From assembly GCF_040359615.1 (NCBI RefSeq), contig NZ_CP132942.1, positions 1,736,001 through 1,800,000 on the forward strand: 64,000 nt of DNA, given 5' to 3'. Made by a program: the position numbers and the translations under genes. The notes beneath the pieces were generated by a model. That model saw only the letters and a program-made list of their open reading frames with translations, was not told where the DNA came from and made no database searches. This document shows, piece after piece, positions 17,736 through 25,451 of this stretch. The first letter of the stretch is position 1; every line of letters starts with the position of its first letter. This stretch comes from Tunturibacter psychrotolerans. GTDB lineage: Bacteria > Acidobacteriota > Terriglobia > Terriglobales > Acidobacteriaceae.

Positions 17736-19444
17736 TTCGACCGGCTTATCCCTTCACGGCGATCGTCGGCCAGGAACAGATGAAAATGGCGTTGCTGCTC
17801 GCTGCTGTGGATTGGCGACTCGGTGTATTGTTGCGTGGAGACAAAGGCGCAGGAAAGACCACGGCCGCGCGAGGGCTCGCCGAGTTGCTCCCGAAGCCTG
17901 GCCGCTTCGTTAATCTTCCAATAGGCATTACAGAGGATCGTCTTTTGGGCGGATTGGATTTGGCTAGTACGTTGAAAGGTGAGCCAGTACTTCGACCGGG
18001 CCTGGTAGCAGAAGCGAATGGTGGCGTTCTTTACATCGACGAGGTGAATCTTTTACCCGACCATCTTGCCGATGCACTGTTGGATGTAGCCGCTACGGGC
18101 ATCAGCACGGTCGAACGAGAAGGTTTCAGCGCGGTCCAGGAAGCACGGTTCGTTTTGATGGGAAGTATGAATCCAGAAGAAGGATCGCTGCGGCCACAGT
18201 TGCTCGACCGATTTGCTCTTGTCGCCGATATTGCTGTCGCTGGACTCGCGGCCGAAAGACGAGAGATCGTTGAACGGCGAATGGTTTATGACGCCGATCC
18301 CCCACTTTTCGCGGGTTGGTGGATGGAACAGCAGATAAACCTTCAGCAGCGGATAGTGGCTGCGAGAGCGGCGCTCCAAGCCGTGGGATGTTCTAGCAAT
18401 ATGTTGGACCACATCAGTGCGATCGTTTGCAAGCACGGAGTTATATCTCTTCGTGCAGATCTCGCCATTGCGCGTGCCAGCTGTGCACAGGCCGCTCTGC
18501 TAGGAGATGAAGAGATTACAGAAGAACATATTGATACCGTCTTGCCGCTCGCACTCGCGCACCGACTAGCGCGGTCGTCTCAGAGGCCACCTCTTCCGAA
18601 GACTCCTCCTTCGCCATTGCCCCAAACGCCATTGCCGATTGGGGAGAGTGAAAAGACCGATCAAATGACTGAACAACGATTTACTCCCCTGCCAATCAGC
18701 ACACCCGAGTTGCGTTGGACTGCGGATGATGGCAAAAGCGGAGCTACAGAGGCGCGCAGAGGAAAGGCACCGGGGCCCGTTGTTAGAAGCAGGAGAAGCG
18801 AACAGCCCGCGGAGCTTGATTCGCGTCGCTCCGTGTTGGAAACCGTTGTTCGTACGGGGCAGGTGACGCCTCGTCTTCAAGATCTATACGAAAAGGTGCG
18901 GGAGCCACTAGTTGGATCGCGATTTTTATTCGTTGTCGATTCAAGTGGATCGCATGCCGCGCGGGAACGGATGAGAGCGGTTAAGGGAGCGGTGGCTGGT
19001 CTTATTGAGCGGTCTCTACGGCGTCGCGACGAGATTGCCATGATTGTATTTCGCGGCGAATCTGCAGAGCTTCTGATTGAGTCTACGAACGATGTGGCGG
19101 CTGTGACTGCTGCTTTGGAGTATCTGCCGACGGGGGGGCGTACTCCGCTGGCGCATGCTCTTGAACTGGCAAGCCAATTCGTAACTCCTGAGACGCTCTT
19201 AGTGTTGATCACCGATGGTCGTGCGAATGTCCCCTATGGCGGAAAGGATGCCTGGCTCGATGCGTTGCAGGCGGCGATCAAGATTCAGTGTCCCGCTCTC
19301 GTCGTTGACACTGAGTCGAACGAGAATGCATTCGGTAAAGCGAGGGAACTTGCCGACGCAATGCGAGCGGAGTGCATTAGCCTGACGGAGCTTGAGGCGG
19401 GATATGACTTTGCCATTCTTCTCAAAAACGGTGCCAGTCGATAG
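17732..19444 (+). CDS. ChlI/ChlD (BchI/BchD-like) fused chelatase AAA+ motor subunit with VWA domain
   Basis: The 570-residue protein combines the motor and integrin-like parts of a metal chelatase. An N-terminal AAA+ domain has Walker A GDKGAGKTTAARG (about 34-46), Walker B GVLYIDEVNLL and MNPEEGSLRPQLLDRF. A Pro-rich linker lies near 290-310. The C-terminal von Willebrand A domain has a MIDAS-type DSSGS and ITDGRANVP. It probably drives metal insertion by the CobN-like subunit, whose gene overlaps it by ATGA. Having both intact Walker motifs and a VWA domain means one polypeptide could replace the separate CobS/CobT or ChlI/ChlD pair. Confidence 0.92.
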   Translation: MIRPAYPFTAIVGQEQMKMALLLAAVDWRLGVLLRGDKGAGKTTAARGLAELLPKPGRFVNLPIGITEDRLLGGLDLASTLKGEPVLRPGLVAEANGGVLYIDEVNLLPDHLADALLDVAATGISTVEREGFSAVQEARFVLMGSMNPEEGSLRPQLLDRFALVADIAVAGLAAERREIVERRMVYDADPPLFAGWWMEQQINLQQRIVAARAALQAVGCSSNMLDHISAIVCKHGVISLRADLAIARASCAQAALLGDEEITEEHIDTVLPLALAHRLARSSQRPPLPKTPPSPLPQTPLPIGESEKTDQMTEQRFTPLPISTPELRWTADDGKSGATEARRGKAPGPVVRSRRSEQPAELDSRRSVLETVVRTGQVTPRLQDLYEKVREPLVGSRFLFVVDSSGSHAARERMRAVKGAVAGLIERSLRRRDEIAMIVFRGESAELLIESTNDVAAVTAALEYLPTGGRTPLAHALELASQFVTPETLLVLITDGRANVPYGGKDAWLDALQAAIKIQCPALVVDTESNENAFGKARELADAMRAECISLTELEAGYDFAILLKNGASR

Positions 19445-19457
19445 CTTACGAAAGCGC

Positions 19458-19631
19458 TTATTTCTTTGAGAGGGCTCTCCAGAACGTCTCGAATCCGAGG
19501 GTTTGAAATTTCTCGGCGGCGACGGGTGAGCGGCCATGAATGTCACCGATGTTTCCATAGTTGCTGAGAGGAACTCTTGAGGTATGTGGGGCGGGCCCAA
19601 AGGTGCCCTCATTCGATGAGTAAAAACTCAA
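19458..19631 (-). CDS. Doubtful 57-residue frame with protein-like sequence just after a terminator
   Basis: A frame read from a TTG at 19631 contains SSNEGTFGPAPHTS, SNYGNIGDIHGRSPVAAEKF and ends TLGFETFWRALSKK. Its composition is mixed and protein-like, and the frame remains open further upstream through the terminator hairpin. No good ribosome site is seen, and the only start lies in the U-rich tail of the terminator. It could be the 3' remnant of a lost gene, a small gene starting elsewhere, or chance. I recognise no family. Confidence 0.25.
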   Translation of the reverse strand: MSFYSSNEGTFGPAPHTSRVPLSNYGNIGDIHGRSPVAAEKFQTLGFETFWRALSKK

Positions 19632-19680
19632 TCCCAGGCGGCGCTCGCGTCCAGATGCAAGCGCGCGGCGCCGCCTGGGG
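19622..19680 (-). terminator. Rho-independent terminator after the CysJ-like gene
   Basis: On the minus strand, CCCAGGCGGCGC pairs perfectly (12 bp) with GCGCCGCCTGGG; the plus-strand arms are 19633-19644 and 19668-19679. It is followed by ATTGAGTTTTTACTC. It starts 4 nt after the stop codon of the reductase gene. Confidence 0.85.
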
Positions 19681-19683
19681 ACT

Positions 19684-20856
19684 TTAGTAGACGTCGCGCT
19701 GGTAACGCTTTTGTTTTTTCATGGCTGCCAGGTACTCGGCTGCATGGTCGAGGGTGCCGTTGGAGCCGCGGGCGATGACGTCGAGGAGGGCGGTCTCTAC
19801 GTCCTTGGCCATGCGGGTGGCGTCTCCGCAGACGTAGAAATAGGCTCCCCGTTCGAGCCACTCGTAGAGCTCTTTACTGCACTCCTGCATGCGGTCCTGA
19901 ACATAGACTTTGCGGGACTGGTCGCGGGAGAAGGCGGTGTCGAGGCGGGTGAGAACGCCATCCTTGTGCATGGCTTGGAATTGATCTTTGTAAAGGAAGT
20001 CCATGGCTTCGCGTTGTTCGCCGAAGAAGAGCCAGTTGTCGCCTTTCTGGCCGGTGGCCTGGCGCTCTTCGAGGAAGGCGCGGAAGGGGGCGATGCCGGT
20101 GCCGGGGCCGATCATAATCACCGGCATGGAGGTGTCTTCGGGGAGGCGGAAGCTGTTGTTGGAGTGGAGGAAGATGGGCATCGTGGTGCCTTCGCCGGCG
20201 CGGTCGCCGAGGTGGCCACTGGCTACCCCCTGCCGGTCGCGGCCATGGGACTCGTAGCGGATGACGCGGACCGTGGTTTGGACGCTGTCCTTGTGCATGG
20301 CCTGACTGGAGGCGATGGAATACATGCGGGGGGTGAGGCGCTGGAGGATGTTGAAGAGCTGTTGGGGGTCGGTGACTACCTTGGGGAAGTCGGTGGCGAG
20401 GTCCACGAACTCGCGTCCCCAGCAGTACTCCTCGGCGCGGGCTTTGTTTTCAGGGCCGACGAGGCATTTGAGGCCTTCGATGTTAGGAGCTAACTTGGCG
20501 TACTGGCCCACGGAGCCGCGGGCGAGCTTACCGATGCCGAGGCGGGTGCGCAGGGCCTCTTCAAGGCTGATTTCGACCTTGTAGTGGTCGAGGACGCGCT
20601 CGCGGCCGGTGTAGTGCAGGGCTTCGAGGACCTGGGCTACGGCGATGGCGCGGTTCTCGGGGACGATCCCGACGGCGTCGCCGGGGGTGTAGGTCATGCC
20701 CTCTTCGATGGAAAGCTCTACGTGGCGGGTCTCCTTCTCCGAGCCTTCGCCGGTGAGGAGGCGGTTGTAGGTCACGGTGGAGAGGAAGGGGTTATTGCGG
20801 GTGTATTTGGACGTGTGTCCGGTCGATTGCTGTTCTTGATCTGCCACTTCGGTCAT
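19684..20856 (-). CDS. Sulfite-reductase flavoprotein (CysJ-like) FAD/NADPH reductase lacking the flavodoxin domain
   Basis: The 390-residue protein matches the C-terminal half of CysJ and cytochrome P450 reductases. It has an FAD-binding RMYSIASS, the connecting helical domain before it, the NADPH-binding IGPGTGIAPFRAFLEER, FFGEQREAMDFLY and the C-terminal YVCGDATRMAKDV. The N-terminal FMN flavodoxin domain of true CysJ is absent. Electrons from NADPH may therefore pass from FAD to a separate acceptor. The ATG at 20856 was preferred over upstream starts because it gives the compact N-terminus MTEVADQEQQ. No sulfite reductase beta subunit is adjacent, so the partner is unknown. Confidence 0.88.
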   Translation of the reverse strand: MTEVADQEQQSTGHTSKYTRNNPFLSTVTYNRLLTGEGSEKETRHVELSIEEGMTYTPGDAVGIVPENRAIAVAQVLEALHYTGRERVLDHYKVEISLEEALRTRLGIGKLARGSVGQYAKLAPNIEGLKCLVGPENKARAEEYCWGREFVDLATDFPKVVTDPQQLFNILQRLTPRMYSIASSQAMHKDSVQTTVRVIRYESHGRDRQGVASGHLGDRAGEGTTMPIFLHSNNSFRLPEDTSMPVIMIGPGTGIAPFRAFLEERQATGQKGDNWLFFGEQREAMDFLYKDQFQAMHKDGVLTRLDTAFSRDQSRKVYVQDRMQECSKELYEWLERGAYFYVCGDATRMAKDVETALLDVIARGSNGTLDHAAEYLAAMKKQKRYQRDVY

Positions 20857-20953
20857 GCCTCTATGGTAAAACGCATTGGCCGGAAATGCAGGGGCGTTTG
20901 GGCGAATTGCGTGGTGAACCATGCGCTGCTGCGGGTGCATCTTGTGGCGTTTC

Positions 20954-20985
20954 TGTGGTGGCTTGTGGCTCTTTTGTGGTGCGTT
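20954..20985 (+). repeat. Dispersed 32-bp repeat, copy B
   Basis: This plus-strand stretch begins TGTGGTGGCTTGTGG and ends GTGGTGCGTT. It matches the minus-strand copy at 608-639 at 28 of 32 positions. Confidence 0.6.
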
Positions 20986-21109
20986 GTCGTTCTTTGTTTT
21001 CGCGATGACCGTTGCGTTTCACATTCTGCCCCCTCCCCCCCTCCCTCTTAGGGGGTATCTTGCAGCGATGTCCTTTATTTTGATTGGTTTGCGGGTGGGG
21101 TGTGTCTGT

Positions 21110-21161
21110 AAAATATTCATTACAAATGAGTTGCTTGCAAAATATTGGAAACAAATGAGTT
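21110..21161 (+). repeat. Tandem pair of 23-bp AT-rich repeats
   Basis: Two units, 21110-21132 and 21139-21161, each begin AAAATATT and end ACAAATGAGTT. They differ only in the four central bases (19 of 23 identical). The start-to-start period is 29 bp. They lie in gene-poor DNA and could be a protein-binding array or part of a longer dispersed repeat. Confidence 0.6.
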
Positions 21162-21205
21162 ATTTTTGTTTTTGTGCTCCTCCTCTGCCACTGGGGTTTA
21201 AATAA

Positions 21206-21240
21206 AAAACTGCAAGGAGGCTTTTCCCCTTTGCAGTTTT
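21206..21240. terminator. Bidirectional intrinsic terminator-like hairpin
   Basis: AAAACTGCAA (21206-21215) pairs perfectly with TTGCAGTTTT (21231-21240), with further GG/CC pairing inside. The A-rich left flank and T-rich right arm give a U tract in either direction. The nearest transcribed gene is the FG-GAP gene ending at 21568 on the minus strand. Confidence 0.65.
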
Positions 21241-21567
21241 CTTGCTGTTCTAAGTATATCGGATTAGGTGGGGCTAATGCGCCATGCGAATCCGCTTGTC
21301 CGGCGCGGGGATTTGCTGGTTTGGGGCTTGACAGGGGTTTTTCGTCACGGTCTGTGGTGAAACATGGAGTCTCCGAATCGGGCACTTGTGTAAGGACCTC
21401 ATGCGGTCGTGGCCATCAACAGGCTTATCGCCTGATATTGCGCGTTTGAGAGCCGGAAGTATTTCTCCGATTTGCCGACTTATCGTCCAAATGAAGAGAA
21501 GCGCATTTATCGGGACCTATGCAAGCAAGTTTCCGAAACCCGACTTTCAGGCCTTGGAATCAGGAAT

Positions 21568-24300
21568 CTATTGGATGGTAACGGTGAATGTAGTGGTGTG
21601 GATGGTCGCGCCGCTAGTAGCGGTGACGGTGAGGGGGTAGGTTCCGGCGGTGGGGTAGAGGGTTTGGGGACCGGCGGACCCGCCACCGCCGCTGGAACCT
21701 CCGCAGGCGACGACGGAGGCCAGGCTGGCAAGGAGGCTGACGGCGAGAAAGAGCGAGCCCCCGCAAATGAGGTGGCGCGGTCTTGCGGTGGCGCTCCGAA
21801 CTCTGCGGCGGCATGCGGAGAAGAGAGCAAGTAGACCGAGGGGCAGGGTTCCAGCGACGATTGGGGTGGACGCGCCTGGATTCAAGGGAGACAGACCGGG
21901 TGTCAGAGATGCGGACTGGACGCTGGTCTGTAGGGTGAGGGTGGCCGTGGCGGCGGCACCGGCAGGTGTGACGCTGGGGGAAGAAATCGAGCAGGTGGAG
22001 TTGGCGGGTGCACCCGTGCAGGTGAGGGAGGTCGCGGCCGAGAAGCTATTGAGAGGGGTAAGGGAGATGGTTGTGGTGGCGGCGGAGCCGTGAGTGATAG
22101 TAGCAGTGGTGGAGGATAGCGACAGGGAAAAGTCGGGGGCGCCGGTGATGGTGACCGTGATTGGGGCGGACGTCTCCGATTGCCCTTCGTAGTTGCCGGG
22201 GTAGCCGACCTGGATGGTGTGAGACCCCACTGCAAGAATGGAAGTAGTGAACGAGGCGACACCGTTGACCAGTGTCACGCCGGCTAGGTTCTGGCCCGAA
22301 TCGATAAACGTGACGGAGCCGACCGGCGTTCCATAGCTTCCAGTCAGGGTCGCGCGCAGCGTGACTGCCTGGCCGAATGTGGCGGGGTTGGGGGTGGCTG
22401 TCAACTGGATAGTTGTCGATTGGCTCGGGAGAATATTCAGAACCGGACCTGCGGACTGGCTGGGAGCATAGAGAGAGTTACCGTGGAAGACGGCGACGGG
22501 TCCGTGAACGCCGGCAGTGAGGGAGCTCGTGGTGAAGGTGGCGGTATTGCCCACGAGTGGCAGTGTAGCGATGACCGTGTAGGGTGGAAAGCCGACAAAG
22601 TCGATGAGATCGACGGAGCCGGTGGGCTGACCGCTGGAGGCTGTCTCCGTAACGGTGAATGTGATCGGAGTACCCGACGCGATGTTAACGTATGACGGGG
22701 AGACCGGGAGGTCAGTGGCTGTCTGCAGCGTCGGAGCGATAGCCTGAGTGTTGTGCAGGAAAATCTGGGCGGTGTTCTGGGCGTACTCGGTGGTAATGAG
22801 GTCATTGAGACCGTCGCCATCGAGGTCGGCGAGGACGGTTGCGGAGTTGTCCCAGGCGGGTGCCGTTAGTCCTTCGAGCAGCGAAGTGGGCGCGAGGAAA
22901 GTACCGTCGCCTTTGCCGGGAAAGATGAGGAACGTGTTTTCCCCATCCGTGGCGATAACATCGGGAGTCCCGTCGCCGTCGATGTCTCCAACGGCGATGG
23001 TGTAGAGGTAGGCCAGATTCCCGGGCGCTGTGGTGTTCTGGGGCGCGAGTAATTGGCCGGGATGGGCGGGATCTCCAAGGTATACGGAGAAGAAGCTACC
23101 CGTACCTGAGACCACTACGTCCGGGAGGCCGTCGTGGTTGAGATCCTGCAGCGCGATGCTGTTTATGGCTGCGGGCGGGCTACTAAAGGCGGGAGCGAGA
23201 AACTGCCCGGGATGGGCTGGGTCGGCCAGGAAGACAATAAACTCCCACGTGTCGGCGCTTGCCGGCAGGTTGCCGTTATACGACGGCGCGCAACGCACGA
23301 CAAGGTCCGGGAAGCCGTCGCCGTTCATGTCCGCGGCATTGAGACCAACGACGTCGTAGCCGGAAAACGATGAACTGGTGACGCTTGAGGGGAAGGTGCC
23401 GGGTGCGGTCTGCTGGTTGAGCGCAACGGTGATGTTGTTGGGGTTCGTGGAGAGTGCATTTCCCTGGATGTAGGCTATGTCGGGCAGGCCGTCGTGATTG
23501 AAGTCTGCGATGACGATGGGAGTTCCTTTGCCCGGGATGAGCTCGGTTGGCGCAAGAAAGGTGCCGGGTGCCGCGGGATTGTTACGGAAGAAGACGGTAT
23601 AGTCGTCGGCTCCGCCCGTAACGATGAGATCGACAAGACCGTCGGCGTCGAGATCGGCGGCGAACACGTGGATGAAGCTGTTGTCGTTGTTGGAAGCAAT
23701 CGGCAAGTTAGTGGGGGGAAGGAAATGGCCGGGTTTGTCGGCGAGCGAGACGGCCAAGGCATTGGGGTAGCCTTGCACGGTGGCGATGTCGGGGATGCCG
23801 TCGTTGTTGAAGTCGGCAACTACGACGTCCGTGAGCACGTTGTAGCTGTCGTTGACGGAGAAGTCGATCGTCTGGGCGTAGCGAAGGGCACTGGTGGAGG
23901 TGTAGGTGCCGGGGGTGACGGTGAGCGTGACGGGAGAACTGTTGGCGGCGGCGTCCGCGGTGGTGGCGTGAAAGGCAGCGGTGAGTTGGTGGCTTCCTGG
24001 CGCAAAGATGTGACGCAGGATGGCTGTCCCCGGCGTGAAGCCGGACCTGGAGGTGCTAACGAGTTGGAGGGTCTGAACTTTCTGGGTGCCGTCAAGAATA
24101 TCGACCATGCCGAAGCGAATGGGACCGGCTGAGTCAGCGGCAGTGACCGTGGCAGTGGTGGGGGTGGCAGCGGGCTGGGTGGGAGAGCTGAGCGCGAGCG
24201 AGATGGTGACGGGGCTCTGGGCGGCAGCGATGGTGCAAAGAGAAATAAGGAAGAAAGATATGGCCAAAGCGGGAAAACAAAGCAAAGCAGAAAAGCGCAT
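21568..24300 (-). CDS. Exported FG-GAP/VCBS-repeat and Ig-like repeat surface protein
   Basis: The 910-residue protein begins with a signal peptide (MRFSALLCFPALAISFFLIS, then LCTIAAAQ). Seven calcium-loop FG-GAP repeats follow, such as VADFNNDGIPDI, IADFNHDGLPDI and LADLDGDGLNDL, predicting a beta-propeller. Two or more bacterial Ig-like domains come next, for example the one with GSVTFIDSGQNLAGV. The C-terminal region is odd. Two hydrophobic stretches (GTLPLGLLALFSA, and SLFLAVSLLASLASVVACGG with a lipobox-like Cys) interrupt the last Ig-like domain and are followed by a Gly/Ser linker. The protein is likely outside the cytoplasm, but its ligand is unknown. Confidence 0.85.
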   Translation of the reverse strand: MRFSALLCFPALAISFFLISLCTIAAAQSPVTISLALSSPTQPAATPTTATVTAADSAGPIRFGMVDILDGTQKVQTLQLVSTSRSGFTPGTAILRHIFAPGSHQLTAAFHATTADAAANSSPVTLTVTPGTYTSTSALRYAQTIDFSVNDSYNVLTDVVVADFNNDGIPDIATVQGYPNALAVSLADKPGHFLPPTNLPIASNNDNSFIHVFAADLDADGLVDLIVTGGADDYTVFFRNNPAAPGTFLAPTELIPGKGTPIVIADFNHDGLPDIAYIQGNALSTNPNNITVALNQQTAPGTFPSSVTSSSFSGYDVVGLNAADMNGDGFPDLVVRCAPSYNGNLPASADTWEFIVFLADPAHPGQFLAPAFSSPPAAINSIALQDLNHDGLPDVVVSGTGSFFSVYLGDPAHPGQLLAPQNTTAPGNLAYLYTIAVGDIDGDGTPDVIATDGENTFLIFPGKGDGTFLAPTSLLEGLTAPAWDNSATVLADLDGDGLNDLITTEYAQNTAQIFLHNTQAIAPTLQTATDLPVSPSYVNIASGTPITFTVTETASSGQPTGSVDLIDFVGFPPYTVIATLPLVGNTATFTTSSLTAGVHGPVAVFHGNSLYAPSQSAGPVLNILPSQSTTIQLTATPNPATFGQAVTLRATLTGSYGTPVGSVTFIDSGQNLAGVTLVNGVASFTTSILAVGSHTIQVGYPGNYEGQSETSAPITVTITGAPDFSLSLSSTTATITHGSAATTTISLTPLNSFSAATSLTCTGAPANSTCSISSPSVTPAGAAATATLTLQTSVQSASLTPGLSPLNPGASTPIVAGTLPLGLLALFSACRRRVRSATARPRHLICGGSLFLAVSLLASLASVVACGGSSGGGGSAGPQTLYPTAGTYPLTVTATSGATIHTTTFTVTIQ

Positions 24301-24538
24301 CGTACAAAGAACTCCCCAGGGGATAAACCGAGCAATTTTGTGCCTCGGCGAGTCTACCTCTAGTTTGTCAGTACGGAAAGCCTTATTGTCTCAGAGCTAT
24401 TTCCCGAAAAACGTGGTTATGAGAACTTCGATCTTGAACTTGCCGCGAACGTGACTTTGCGGGCACCACGGGATCCCCGGAGCGAAGTTCGACTTGAAAT
24501 GATGAAGGCCCCAGCGAATGCCTAAGGCGTCGGAAGCT

Positions 24539-25219
24539 TCAAGGAGTCGCAGGTATTGGCGTGGGTGGGGGTTGCACTTTGTAAGCCTTGCTGAAGCGAA
24601 CGCGGAAGAGCCAATAGATCATCAAGGGGAAGGGCAGGACAGCGAGGACGGTCAGGAAGATAGAGCCGCGTAGGAAAGCGGGAAAGACCTGTTGCTGGCC
24701 GAGGAAGAAAGAGCCCGTGGCGATAAAGAGTCCAAAGCACATGCGCCAGAGGTGACGCGTGATGCGCTGTCGGCCGGCGATTCCGCCTCGAGTGAGCATA
24801 CGGATGTCTCCCGAGGCGGCAAGCAGGAGGACTACGCCGAAGAAGAAGCACATGCCAGCAGGCGCGTTTTTGTCAGGATGGTGGAGCGTCTGGACACCAA
24901 GGGTGATCACGGCGGCTGCTCCACCGAGGCCCACGAGTAGCGCCGCCCAATCATACCGGTCTAGCTTCCTTCGTCGGCCCGCGAGCCACGCAGTCGTGAT
25001 CATGTAAAAGGTGACGATGCTGCCGATGATGTTTCCGTGCTGAGACTTGAGGATCGCGAGACACAGACCGCTGGAGGCTAGCGTCAGCATCGCAATCGTG
25101 AAGACGTTTCCCGAAGCGCGATGCAGGCGGCCGCCTTTGCGAACCGCAATGGCGAAGGTGCCCCCTAGCAGACCAATTGTGCCACCGAGGATGTGCAGAA
25201 CCAAGAGCGGGAATCGCAT
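24539..25219 (-). CDS. Polytopic membrane protein, DUF2306-like
   Basis: The 226-residue protein starts MRFPLLVLHILGGTIGLLGG followed by AVRKGGRLHRASGN. The HILGG...GG.LHR.SG pattern is typical of DUF2306-like membrane proteins of unknown function. About six or seven hydrophobic segments follow, with basic loops such as LAGRRRKLDRYDW, and the C-terminal tail is Pro-rich. The ATG at 25219 has GGTGGA just upstream. The GTG at 25240 is less likely. It lies in a minus-strand run with the PQQ dehydrogenase but 230 bp from it, so joint transcription is uncertain. Confidence 0.75.
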   Translation of the reverse strand: MRFPLLVLHILGGTIGLLGGTFAIAVRKGGRLHRASGNVFTIAMLTLASSGLCLAILKSQHGNIIGSIVTFYMITTAWLAGRRRKLDRYDWAALLVGLGGAAAVITLGVQTLHHPDKNAPAGMCFFFGVVLLLAASGDIRMLTRGGIAGRQRITRHLWRMCFGLFIATGSFFLGQQQVFPAFLRGSIFLTVLAVLPFPLMIYWLFRVRFSKAYKVQPPPTPIPATP

Positions 25220-25451
25220 ACTTCCACCGCGTTTCAGCACTTGCGATTGCGAAATCGCTTGTGGAGAGAGTCTACGCGCTTTTTGTGGGGGAGACGGTCG
25301 TAGTTTGTGAAGAGCCTAAGGACAAAAGCGCCAAGCTCATCATGCATCACCCTGAGGGACTCTGCTCCCCATAAATTCCCGGATGGTCGGCAATACGGTT
25401 TCAACCTTTCGGGATAGCTGGTTTTTTATCGTCCACTTGCCGACGACAGGA

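Larger units (their letters stand above)
20857..21567. other. Gene-poor intergenic stretch rich in repeats
   Basis: About 710 bp between the start of the CysJ-like gene and the end of the FG-GAP gene. It contains the second copy of the 32-bp repeat (20954-20985), a C-rich tract (21028-21048), a tandem pair of 23-bp AT-rich repeats (21110-21161) and a bidirectional terminator-like hairpin (21206-21240). A short protein-like reading frame runs into the downstream gene from 21436. No convincing gene is present. Confidence 0.55.
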
